Assembly (NCBI GenBank): GCA_905250885.1
Contig: CAJNOQ010000743.1
Span: forward strand, 1 to 42,174
Source: Didymodactylos carnosus
Taxonomy: Eukaryota; Rotifera; Eurotatoria; Philodinida; Philodinidae
Reading direction: 5' to 3'
Length of the DNA: 42,174 nucleotides
Part shown: positions 21,222-31,120 of the stretch, piece by piece
Layout of the letters: each line of letters starts with the position of its first letter
Numbering within the stretch: the first letter of the stretch is position 1
The notes under the pieces: generated by a model
What the model was told of the DNA's origin: nothing
What the model saw: only the letters and a program-made list of their open reading frames with translations
The model's database searches: none
Translations under genes and position numbers: made by a program

Positions 21222-21847
21222 ACCAATCACGAAGCATTCGCTTACGGTAAAAGTAAAACTGGATCAACAGATCTAAAGAAGATCAAGATTGATACCAAGG
21301 ATGAACAACCAATATGCGAAAGAGTACACATCATGCTCCATTTACGTGAAATAAAAATTGATTGAAAGAGAAATCATCGACCTTGAAGAAAAACATCATT
21401 GATGACCGTACATCACCATCGGTATTGTCGGTGGTCTTAGTTACGAGGAAAAACGATAGTGTAAAAATGTGCATTAATTTTAGAGAATTAGATTCAATAA
21501 TCAAATTAGATCAAAATAAATACCAAGATTAGAAGAAATACTTACACATTGCGCTGATAGACAATGATTTTTATATTCGATATTACTATCAGTTTCATCC
21601 AATTCATTTAGTATCAGAATCTGATCGAGAGCAAACAGCATTTAGAACTCATATGAGTCTTGAAAAATATCGACGGATGCCATTTGCGTTAAAAAATGGA
21701 ACAGCAGTATTTCAACGAATGATGGCTAAAATGTTGCGTAGTAAGAATCAGAAATTAGCATTGCTCTATATTGATGATTTAATTTTATCTAATGCTACGT
21801 TTGATGAACATATAATTATGGACAAAAAGTTCACAGAACTTTTGTAA
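21222..21847 (+). pseudogene. Ty3/gypsy-type reverse transcriptase relic
   Basis: The segment near 21231-21350 reads TDLKKIKIDTKDEQPICERV, matching the lead-in to Ty3 reverse transcriptases. The frame then shifts. From 21362 it reads TSPSVLSVVLVTRKND and KMCINFRELD, hits a TAG at 21530-21532, and continues with EQTAFRTHMSLEKYRRMPFA, AVFQRMM and LLYIDDLI before stopping at 21845-21847. The order (Pro-rich entry, FRELD, YRRMPF, YIDD) is that of the fingers and palm of a Ty3/gypsy polymerase. Gag, protease, RNase H, integrase and LTRs are absent. One frameshift and one internal stop show that it is dead. Confidence 0.8.
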
Positions 21848-24727
21848 TCGATATATCTCTGCAACTACTCAAGTATTTTTCACAAGTAAATAGCCATTTT
21901 AAAGAGCAATTGAAACTGTTCTTATGGTGCAAAAATGAGGGTGACAGCTCAAGAAATAAGAGAGATATGCATGTGAGAATATTATGAACCTGTTTTAGGA
22001 TGATTTTTTTTACACTTGTTGCAAAAATCTTTGCACTAAATGTTTAATCAGTTTTCGATCATTTATAACTGATTCGAGAGAATCAAAAGTACTCTACTAG
22101 AATCAGCATTTCATGCTCTTTTCCGATGTATGTTTTTTCTGACTTATGGTTGGGTTTATTAAAAGGAAATCCTTGAAGGAACCAAAAGCGATATTTGTAC
22201 AAAATGCTCTGTTCACAGATCTTACGGGGTAGGAAATTGAAAGTGACTTAACTCGGTACCCAGGCTTGTGTTATAAGCTATTTATTCAGGCTCTTCTCCT
22301 AGAAAATAGTCTTTTTGAATTCTTTTGAGACCGTCGTTTAAAACAGTAAGATTTTGGAGTTAATCAAGTCATTTTTTACTGCTAAAAATGATACTCTGTG
22401 TTGATAATAGCCGTCTTACTAATTTAGGTGAACAATGATGTTTCAACAGTAAAATGCATTTTTCTTCAGAATAATAGCATTTTTTTCTACCTCTAATGTG
22501 ATATTGGAAATCAGTGTAAAAAAAACTGCATCGATCGCATATCTTTTTAACAAGTTCGAGAAAAAAAATTTTCTTTTTGTTTAAGTATACAGGCGTAAAA
22601 ATAAAAAAACAATGTTTTTTTCATTATATTCTTCGCAGTTTTTTCATTCATTGCTCTAGAGAAAGAAAAAAATTCTTATTCTCTTATATATGAAGAGTCG
22701 TTCACAAATGTATTCATCATTCGTGCAGGGTGGAAAGGCATTAGCTAGAATAAAGTCATCTTGGAAAAAACTTTTAGAACTTATATATGGGTGAATTGAG
22801 ATGCCATTGTACCGTTACGTTCCGAACATGGAAACAATAATATCTCAACTTCTACTGAATGAATTTCAATAAAAATTTTTTACATACTCCTTAGTTTCTA
22901 TCTTACTGCGAGTAAAAATTTCAGGTTTTTACCGGCTAACACATCCGAGTTTCGAACCAAGAAGGATCAAAATCAGTGAGCTATTTCACCATCTGCTTAC
23001 AAAAATCACTTGTCTCACAGTTTGGATCGAATCTAAATACTTCTTTACAGCTATTTCGTGGCTAAGACTTTCCTCTTTCTGACCATATAATGGATCGGAG
23101 CTCGGTTCCGATTTATCCATCAAACCTTTCAAAAACTACCTAAACATATACTGTGGCTATTTAATGTCCCGAAAGACTAAATTCACTTTATTAAAGTCGA
23201 TTTGAAAGTTAACTGGAATTTTCTTTTTCTCTTCAAAAAGCAAGAAATCTCAGACTAAGAAGCGTTTTCAGACATTGGCTGAGTATTCTTCATCATCATC
23301 ATAGATGACTGAGAACTCTGTCATTATTCTCTTGTGTGTCTACCATGAAATAAGTGTGTATTTAAATTATTCATAAACAGCTAGTGTCTGATCACCTACA
23401 GCCTTAAATATTTTCTTTTTTTCATCTGTTTTCGGATTAACTTATTATTCTCAAAATGGGGAATTTTATTTTGTCAAGAAATCTCGAAAAGCATTGGTTT
23501 TCAAGGAAACTCAACTTTTTCCAGAACGAAAAAACTGACAATTGGAAAATACTTGATTTATATACACTCGATGAAGCCCTATTGACTATAGGACTCACAT
23601 TTTCTTCATATCCTTTATTTTGTGTAACTCCTTGCCGGAATTTCGCTGAAAAGGAAAGTACAAGTGATGGAAAGTTTGTATAGGTAGGGATTAATTGCTA
23701 AAAATCTGAAAATTTTGCCTCACCCCTGTCGCTCGCGGACGTACGCAAACCCACGGACAATACTGAATAAACAAGTTGCCGGTGATGGCGATTACGCGGA
23801 CAAGCTAAAGCAGAATATATTTGCGCAGAAACGGTGTGGGATATTAACAGTGTCTATTCCGTTAGATGTTCAATTTTGTCTTTTTACAATATACGCTGTT
23901 GCTGTTTATATTCTGTATCTTTAACACGCACTTTTTCTTTGTATGCTGATTGGTATATATGTGCATCATCTCTCTTCTCTTTAGTCTGCAATTCCCTTGC
24001 TGATGAAGTCCGTCGGAGTCCATTTTTCTCATGCGAATCGTGTCTGCCCGTTTTACAATTGTTCTGTTCTTAGAACGCAATTGTTTGGGTATATACGTAT
24101 ACGGTTACGTTCGCTTCCAGTTTGTACTTTGATTTCTGACGCAGTCCGCCGAAGTCCACTTCTCTCTTATGGATTCTGTCTGATATTTGTCATTCCATTA
24201 TTTTTGTTTTTATAGTATGTGGTAGTCACTGATATTCTATCCCTTTCGATAACTGCGCTGTCGAATGATATAGTATAGATAAGCGCAAACCCACCCATAT
24301 ACCTTACGTAGAAACATTAATTAGTGTAAACGTTCACACTTGGGACATAGATTTCATTCAGCCCCACCTTAGTCCATCACGTTTGAATGGAAGAATTACA
24401 CTTTAGACCGAAGGTCTGTGCCGATAAGTTTTTTATCGATTTTTTACTTCGAACGGCACAACAACAGTTCACCCATATAAATACTAGATATTTGATGATA
24501 TTTTTGATCACGTTACGTACAGAGTCACCAAAACTGAGATGAAACTAGCAGGGAAGAGTAAGACCCCAAACAATTTTCCTACAAGTGAGAGGCTATTTTG
24601 TGAACAATCCCTCTGATGGAAAATAGAGATGAAGGAACAATATTTTTTTTGCTATCGAGAATAAGAACAACATCTTTTATATTTACCACATGTTTTACTT
24701 TTATTAAAAACAAAATAATACACACAC
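21848..24727. other. No gene recognised; degenerate duplication near 24 kb
   Basis: I see no exon chain or domain. Around 23982-24050 and 24119-24185 two diverged direct copies share GAAGTCC-TCGGAGTCCA/CGAAGTCCAC and C-TATG-G/GAATCGTGTCTG-type blocks, spaced about 137 bp. Short frames at 23456-23683 and 23715-23924 have no known motif. Confidence 0.4.
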
Positions 24728-27190
24728 ATGAAAACAAGAACAAGAACAGCTCAAATTTATGATTTACCACCGGAAATTCTTATTCATCATATATTTTCTC
24801 GTTTATCATATGGAACACTCTGTTCTCTTTCACAAGTGTCAAAATTTTTCAATAAATTATCATCAAACAACAGTCTGTGGTCAAGACAATTGAAAATAGA
24901 AAACTTTAGCATTATTACAGACGATGACAATAAACACTTCAAAAATGCAAAACAAAAATTTCAATATTTATATTTAAAAAATCTAAAAGAAGTAAGACTT
25001 GCAAAGTTCTCAGAAGTAGATAAGGGCTAGTCTACGTAACCCAGCCAAAAAAAGTCAGTCTATTACGTTTTGAAATAATTAAAGCTCCGCAACGAAATAA
25101 CATAATAGCCTGGGCAATGTCTCATTTTGTAGAGTAAACTGTCTTCTTTGATATGACAATCAAACAAACTGTCATGAGCATTTGTTTCAAAAGTTATAAC
25201 TCAGTAAGTGAGTGACCCAAAAATCACTTGTTACCTGATTTTTGGTACCTTATCGCTATTTATAGTGGAGCCTCTAAAAGTTCGTTTGATTGTCGTATCA
25301 AAGAAGATAGTTTACTCTACAGAATAAGACATTGCTCAGGCTTTTACGTTATTTCATTGGGAAGTCATAATTATTTCAAAACGCAACGGACTGACCAAAA
25401 GTGGACTTTTATGTAGACAAGCCGATAAACGGATATGTCAAACGAAACTATCTTTTAAAGACAACAGTCACTAGAAGTACAGGAAGATGGACCTATGTTA
25501 CATTGTAACGGGAAAGAGATATAAGGGGCAATACAGCGACAGATGAGCCTCCTGATATATGAGTTCTTGACATTTGAGCCTCCGATACTTGAGAATCTCG
25601 ACACGTGAGCCTCCCACAGGTGATCTCACAACGAATGAGTCTTACTTAGAGAACATGATAACATTATATGTAGGCATGCACCAGTTTTTAACTGGTGTTG
25701 GGGCATTCGGAAGAATTGCTATAAACCAGTTATCACGATTCTCTCAGAGCTGTGAAACATCTAAGTTTGTAGAAAAATGTTTAGAAACATTATCTAGAAG
25801 TGAGAACAAAACTGAGCATATTCCATGTGGTTAGACCAAAGAATCTCTTATCTGAACAGAAGTATGGTGATCGAAGGAGTGATTGATAATTGAAAGTTCC
25901 TTCATATAATACATCAATTTTCAAAGCAAAATTCAGTGGGGTCTGATTTGCGAACACCTGCAATTTACATAATATATCTAGATGTATATCTAGATGTTAG
26001 GATATTCAGATATTCTGATATTCAAGTTAGATATTTAGATATTCAGATGTTCTAGAAATGTGGAAAAGGGAAGGTGGGGGTGGCAGGGGCAGATGAGAGT
26101 GAGTCGCTCCCTGATATTCGCCACTCTCAAAGAAAAGAGGAAGATATCTGAATATCTGAACATCTAGATATTATGTAAATTGCAGATGTTCACAAATCAG
26201 ACCGGTCTCGCAAAATTTCATTTTCTAACTAATTCAAAATATATATATATGCAGACCTTATAAACCCAGAGAACTTAGAAGATGGACTTGTAAAACTGAC
26301 AAAACGTGCTGCATATGAACAAATGGACGAATAACTACAATAGTTAGTTGTTACTTTTGAACTAAGCACAAGAAAGGAATATTTTAAAAGAGCAAGAACT
26401 TTATTGGATTTTTCGTACTTTTCTGTTCGTTAGACTCAAATGTTGAAGGCTCACGTCTCGGGAGGCTCAAGTATGGGGAGTTTAAATGTCAAGAGCTCAT
26501 ATATCGGGAGACTCATCTGTTGCGTCATCGTAAGGGGCATATCGGAGACGCACCTTAGTTTGACTCATAATGCCTACTAGTTATAGCTTGTTAGAGTGCA
26601 TAAGAAACACATCGGGAAACACACGTTAGTAAATTTACTCACTATTTTAACTCTGATTATCCCCACTGACGAACTTACGCATTGACTGACAAAATCCAAA
26701 CGAGACTTTTTACATTTTCTTAACTTTGCATAGCTTAAAAACCATCATTTTATTAATGTAGACCATTGTCTTACACTCAAGGAACAAACATTCTTCATTT
26801 AAAGAAAGGATAAAGAATGACACATCGTTTAGTTCTTTATTACCCACAAATGAACCACGTGGTATGATTGATCTACCACAACAAAATTGTCAACAACAAA
26901 TTTATGACGTTAAGATTTTAATTGATGGTTTACAAACAATTCAAGGAATAAAAGTCGACGACTTTAAACCGTTGCAAGGTATCAATAATTTTGGGTGTAA
27001 GAGATGTCGAATAATGATTAAATCAACAGACAGAATCTCCTCGAACAGTCAATTATTGTTCTATAATTGGTGGATTGATTATTATGACCGAAATTATTCT
27101 CAGTCAAAGGAATATCTAGAAGTCTATTGTAAACAATGTCAAAAATTTACATTATGGAGTAAAAATATCCAGAAGAATAAACCACATTAA
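24728..27190 (+). CDS. F-box protein, two-exon model with CxxC-containing C-terminal part
   Basis: Exon 1 (24728-24991) encodes a clear F-box: IYDLPPEILIHHIFSRLS then CSLSQVSKFFNKLSSNNSLW at residues about 10-55. F-box proteins bind Skp1 and recruit substrates to SCF ubiquitin ligases. Exon 1 ends at a strong GTAAGA donor in phase 0; an alternative donor lies at 25016, also in phase 0. The next plausible exon starts after TTAATGTAG at 26761 in phase 0 and runs open for 430 bp to TAA. It contains PTNEPRGMIDLP, GCKRC and YCKQC, which may form a zinc site. The join is my inference from phase and position. The 1.77-kb intron holds three foldback repeats. AATAAA follows at 27300-27305. If the exons do not belong together, exon 1 is a truncated F-box gene and 26761-27190 is a separate remnant. 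Confidence 0.6.
25025..25423. repeat. Foldback element, about 400 bp, in the F-box intron
   Basis: Left arm 25025 to about 25170 and right arm about 25275-25423 are reverse complements with moderate divergence. Shared blocks include GTTTTGAAATAATT, GAAATAAC, GCAATGTCT and TAGAGTAAACT. It starts immediately after the short open frame that continues past the F-box exon. Confidence 0.75.
25530..26535. repeat. Foldback element, about 1 kb, with nested repeat
   Basis: Outer arms at about 25530-25605 and 26440-26535 are inverted copies sharing ACAGATGAG, CCGATATATGAG/CTGATATATGAG, TCTTGACATTT and ATACTTGAG. The arms are built of a short unit with recurring GAGCCTCC. A second foldback lies inside. 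Confidence 0.65.
25926..26222. repeat. Nested foldback with GATATTCA-type repeats
   Basis: The arms share TCTGATTTG, AACA-CTGCAATTTACATAAT and ATATCTAGATG in inverted orientation. Between them GATATTCA/AGATATTC steps recur many times (25997-26045), with inverted partners near 26143-26170. A GA/GGG-rich centre lies at about 26060-26105. Confidence 0.75.
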
Positions 27191-27696
27191 GCTCATATAA
27201 AGGACGATTTACTAATCAAGTCATTCAAGATGATCGAAGACTGGGATGTAAACTAATACAACGGTTTTCTAGATAGTTGTTAGTTAAATTCTTCCTAACA
27301 ATAAAACAAAAGATAAACGATTAAGTTACCTCTGAGATTACCAGTCCCTGATTCTTAGCTGATAGTCTGTGATATTTCTCCAGCAACCAATATTGGGTTT
27401 TGAAAAAAGGGACTAATTTTGAGTTTCTGGCCAAACCAAATACTTTCACGCGTTCTAACCTTTATATTCGTGATCAGCATGGTCGATTACATATGTCTAG
27501 ATGCTTTTCATCGAAATCAAACTGAAAAGTTCTCCAGAAATCCTGGAGGAGACCTCAGGTCTCAAAAACCAGACCGAGAGATTTCGTGAAACCAAGTGTT
27601 TGGAAATGTTCCTGAGCATCCCCTGACGTGATTCCAATGCAAAATAGCCGAAAATGTTGAGGGCCAGGAAAGGGTTTTATCCACCCTACTCCTTTA
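27191..27696. other. Sequence after the F-box gene
   Basis: A poly(A) signal AATAAA lies at 27300-27305, 110 bp after the stop of the F-box model. Nothing else is recognised before the inverted 22-bp-unit repeat. Confidence 0.45.
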
Positions 27697-27990
27697 GGTA
27701 TTGGAAATTCACGAGATTTTACTAAAATACACAAGATATTAGTGAAATACACGAGATGTTAGTAACATATCTGGGATATTAGCAAAATATCCCAGAAATG
27801 CCCAAGTCTAGTAGTGAAATGTTTTTTGGAAACTCACTCTCATACTGCACCCGCCCTTTCTTACTAATATCTCGTGTATTTCACTAATATCCTGTGTATT
27901 TTACTAAAATCTCGTGAATTTCCAATATCTAAATTTATCTTCTAATATCTCATGTATTCACTAAAATCTCACATATTTTACTAATATCTC
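27697..27990. repeat. Inverted array of about 22-bp units
   Basis: A left block (27697-27765) and a right block (27862-27930) are near-perfect reverse complements over about 69 bp, with few mismatches. Each is a tandem of diverged copies of a TTACTAATATCTCGTGTATT-type unit. The right side continues with more units to about 27990. Between the blocks is a small perfect hairpin, CTGGGATATT...AATATCCCAG (about 27770-27795). Confidence 0.8.
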
Positions 27991-28790
27991 GTGTGTTTTG
28001 TCGATATCTATTTTTGCGAGATATCAGGCAGTACTGTGCACAGTTCAGTATGTAACAGGTAAATTGTAAAAATGCGTATAACTCACAGAAATTTATGGAT
28101 TTTTACAATTTCGCCGCTTCTCCTCTGTCGTCTGGAAATTACTTACTTATTGTGTGTCAAAACTCGGACAAAGTTAAAAATCTTTTATTGTCTGACAGAA
28201 AAACTGGACCAAAACAAATGCCCTAGACGAAAATTTTTTATTTTATTTCTGATAAGAATCTTATCCGAGTCTTGTCGGATTCTTATGTAGTTCAAGCTGA
28301 GAATCCGGACTAGCTATTATCGAGTACAGAATTACAAGAAAAAATCGTACTAAATTTCTGATATTTTATCTTGTAGAAAACCCAGATGCTTGCACAAGAA
28401 CTTTTCATAAAAATGGCAAGAATTTGGTACGAATCCGATAAGAATCACGTAAGATTTAAATGAAAATGAGGTGTGACTTTGATAAGACGTTCTTATCACT
28501 TTCTTACCACTTTCTTATCAAATTCTTACTAAAAGCAGATACCGTAATATTTTGCAGAAGCACATACTATATAAGCACCGTGGCTCTCCTGGAAACTTTT
28601 TCGAAGTTTCTTCAAGGTAGGTAGGTAACTTATTTGGTTAGCACTCATTCCAATATTTTTATTTAGTTGTACAAGCTAAAAATCTCTGTATTTTATTTAA
28701 TTCAATTTTAGATTCAGTCAGTTAGTTTAGTAATTTGCCTAAGTCTATCGGCAACTGTGATTCTCATATGCTTATTTGCCCCAAAACTAC
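27991..28790. other. No gene recognised
   Basis: Short palindromic steps such as GATAAGAATCTTATC (about 28249-28263) and repeated TTCTTATCA elements (28480-28525) occur. No coding or element structure can be defended. Confidence 0.4.
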
Positions 28791-29020
28791 ACTGTAAAAA
28801 ATAAAGTGTGCCCAAAACACACTTAACTTGCACATCACTTTGATTCACATCTGCACGTCTAGAATGCATGATGTGATGTACCAGAAACACACTGGCAAGA
28901 TTTACACACCTGCGAATATAGAGAGACTTTTACACACCTAGAAAAAAACACACCAGTTTGATTCGCATTTGCACACTTAGAACTTTTACACATCTACGGG
29001 CACACTTTATTTTTTACAGT
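28791..29020. mobile_element. MITE with perfect 23-bp terminal inverted repeats, 230 bp
   Basis: Left end 28791-28813 and right end 28998-29020 are exact reverse complements, starting ACTGTAAAAAATAAAGTGTG. Inside, TTTGATTC-CAT-TGCAC blocks and CACAC steps recur in direct order. There is no coding capacity. The flanks do not give an unambiguous target duplication, so the superfamily is open. Confidence 0.8.
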
Positions 29021-29276
29021 ATATACATTGTTTTATTTAATCCGTCCAAAAATATCAACTACAAATTTAAAACATCGATAGCTACGGCATCTTTATACAT
29101 AATAGAACTGGTAAAGAATGTGTGTGATTTAACCTTCCAAACTTTTTTTCTTCATAGAGATACAGCAATTTCTCAGAGCATAGCTTCAATCGGGCGCCTG
29201 ATTGATAACTTTTAAAAGAAATTTAGATCCAAATTTTCTGTTCAAGTCTTCATATAGGTAAAAAACACAAGAAATT
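29021..29276. other. Spacer between two repeat elements
   Basis: Unremarkable AT-rich sequence; the open frame 28958-29215 begins inside the MITE and is not credible as a gene. Confidence 0.4.
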
Positions 29277-30478
29277 CATTGGAGATAGTTATGAGATCTT
29301 TTGAGGGTTACTAGGAGATCTTTGCCAAACATTTTCTGTTAAAAAAGCTTATTTTATAACAATACTACAACAGTTTGTTAAATCCATTAACATTCTTTCA
29401 TCTTCATCCGATGATAGTACAAAATTGTCACTTGACAACGTTTTGTAGCTGCAATTGTAGTCTGTGATTTCCTTTTCGACACCCCTCGCATGACAGATAT
29501 TGAAAGTGTGAAAAAACGATTTCTCGTTAACAGTTATCTTAGACGAGAAAAGTTATTTACTACTATCGGAGCCAAAATACAAGAACAGTGGTTATTTTCT
29601 GAATAACTCAGCACAAATAAAGATAGAGGCTTGCGATTTTCACCATTCGATAGCCAAGACTTGAGGTGATCTTTCTACAAGCAAAATCGATTTTTGGAAA
29701 ATTTTTCGAAGCCGAATTTCCAGAAGATCATTAAAAAACCAACTTGGATTTTCCGAATTTCAAATAAGAATTTATTGATTTTTTGAACGCATATATAGTC
29801 CGAGGTCTCATCTACAAAACCGAGTCCAAGCGACATCTTGAAAACCCATGGTTTGGGAGCTGTGGACATCTTTCCTGAAGCCTTAACACTCCTCTGCCGT
29901 TAGGTTTCCAACTGTCAGAAATGAATGAAAGCATAGGTTATCGACTATGCTGAATCTCGTGGCAATGTTAATTTTCAGAACAAAATGCAAAAGTCGACTA
30001 AAAACTTATACTAGGTGAAATAACCCATTTTTCATTATTTTCATCATAAATTAAATAATTCATAAATCAAGCAAAATCCATTTAAACTGCTTCAGAATGT
30101 CAGCAAATTCTCTATTTTATCTGCAGCATACTGTAAAGCTCAATAAATGTTTAAAAAAATCAACAGAAATACTTTGGCCTGTAGAAAGGCTTCCTAGAAA
30201 CCTCCGAAACTAAAAGAATATTTTTATTGTACAAAATTAGAATGAGCTAAAATTTACTGTATTATTTTATTTGCTGATATTCTGAATCTTTATTTGGTGC
30301 CGAATTATTCAAAATGCTGAAATAACCACTGCTCTTGTATTTTGGCTCCGATAGTAATAAATAGCTTTTCTTGCCTAAAATATTAACGAGAAATCGTTTT
30401 TTCACACTTTTTTTGACAGAAAATGTTTGCCAAAGATCTCCTAGTAACCCTCGAAAGATTTCATAACTATCTCCAATC
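29277..30478. repeat. Foldback element, about 1.2 kb, with asymmetric arms
   Basis: Outer arms at 29277-29341 and 30416-30478 share ATTGGAGATAGTTATGA and GTTACTAGGAGATCTTTGCC in inverted orientation. Inner arms at about 29507-29625 and 30285-30405 share AACGATTTCTCGTTAA and GGAGCCAAAATACAAGA. The left side has about 165 bp (29342-29506) with no partner on the right, so it is an insertion on the left or a deletion on the right. No target duplication was identified. Confidence 0.7.
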
Positions 30479-31065
30479 AGCTAAAGACAATTTTTACTCG
30501 TGATAGACGTTAATATAATAAGGTACTAAAGTTTACCTAATAAATGCTTAGCAGAATCATAATAATACCATAATAAAAACATGGGTATATATCATTCACG
30601 CAAAAGCAGATCTGTTATATTAAGTCTTATGGGGTAAAACAGGTCTCATTAAACACTAAGAGTCTATTTTATTACAAAATGTCAAAAACAAATCACCTGA
30701 TTAATCGTGATTTTTAACTATATTTTTCTGCTGTGGATCGATCAGGAGCTGTCTTTTATCCGTCTTAACTGGCAGTATGGAGAGCGTGGATGATTTAAAA
30801 GATATATGACATCACGTACCGATGTCCTCCTACTCTTGAAAATGGCTTATAGTTTGTTGACTCCATTAGGCATTTCTCTATGAAGTGACATCAGTTGAGG
30901 GCTTCTGTTACTCACATAAGACACAAATGCTATGAAAACTAGTCATTTCTTTTTTAGATTCTGTGTTACGAACATGACGGTAAAACGACATAAACGTTCC
31001 TCACCTGGTGTATTGACATAGTGAAATAGATAACGTTCGTCTTTTGCTTCTTAGTGCAAGATGTA
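30479..31065. other. Upstream region of the glycoside hydrolase gene
   Basis: No open frame or repeat was recognised. It is the likely location of regulatory sequence for the following gene. Confidence 0.4.
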
Positions 31066-31073
31066 TATATAAA
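31066..31073 (+). promoter_or_regulatory. TATA-like box before the glycoside hydrolase
   Basis: TATATAAA lies 47 bp before the ATG at 31121. The following CTTTTGTAG could alternatively be a 3' splice site for an upstream untranslated exon or a spliced leader, so core promoter function is only plausible. Confidence 0.35.
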
Positions 31074-31120
31074 TTTTTCCTTTTGTAGTATCAAACTAGT
31101 ATTTCTCGATTTTTGATGAC

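Noticed and set aside
25574..25834. 86-codon + strand frame as an internal exon of the F-box gene
   Set aside because: It begins within a foldback arm, has no convincing acceptor or donor in the right phase, and shows no domain.
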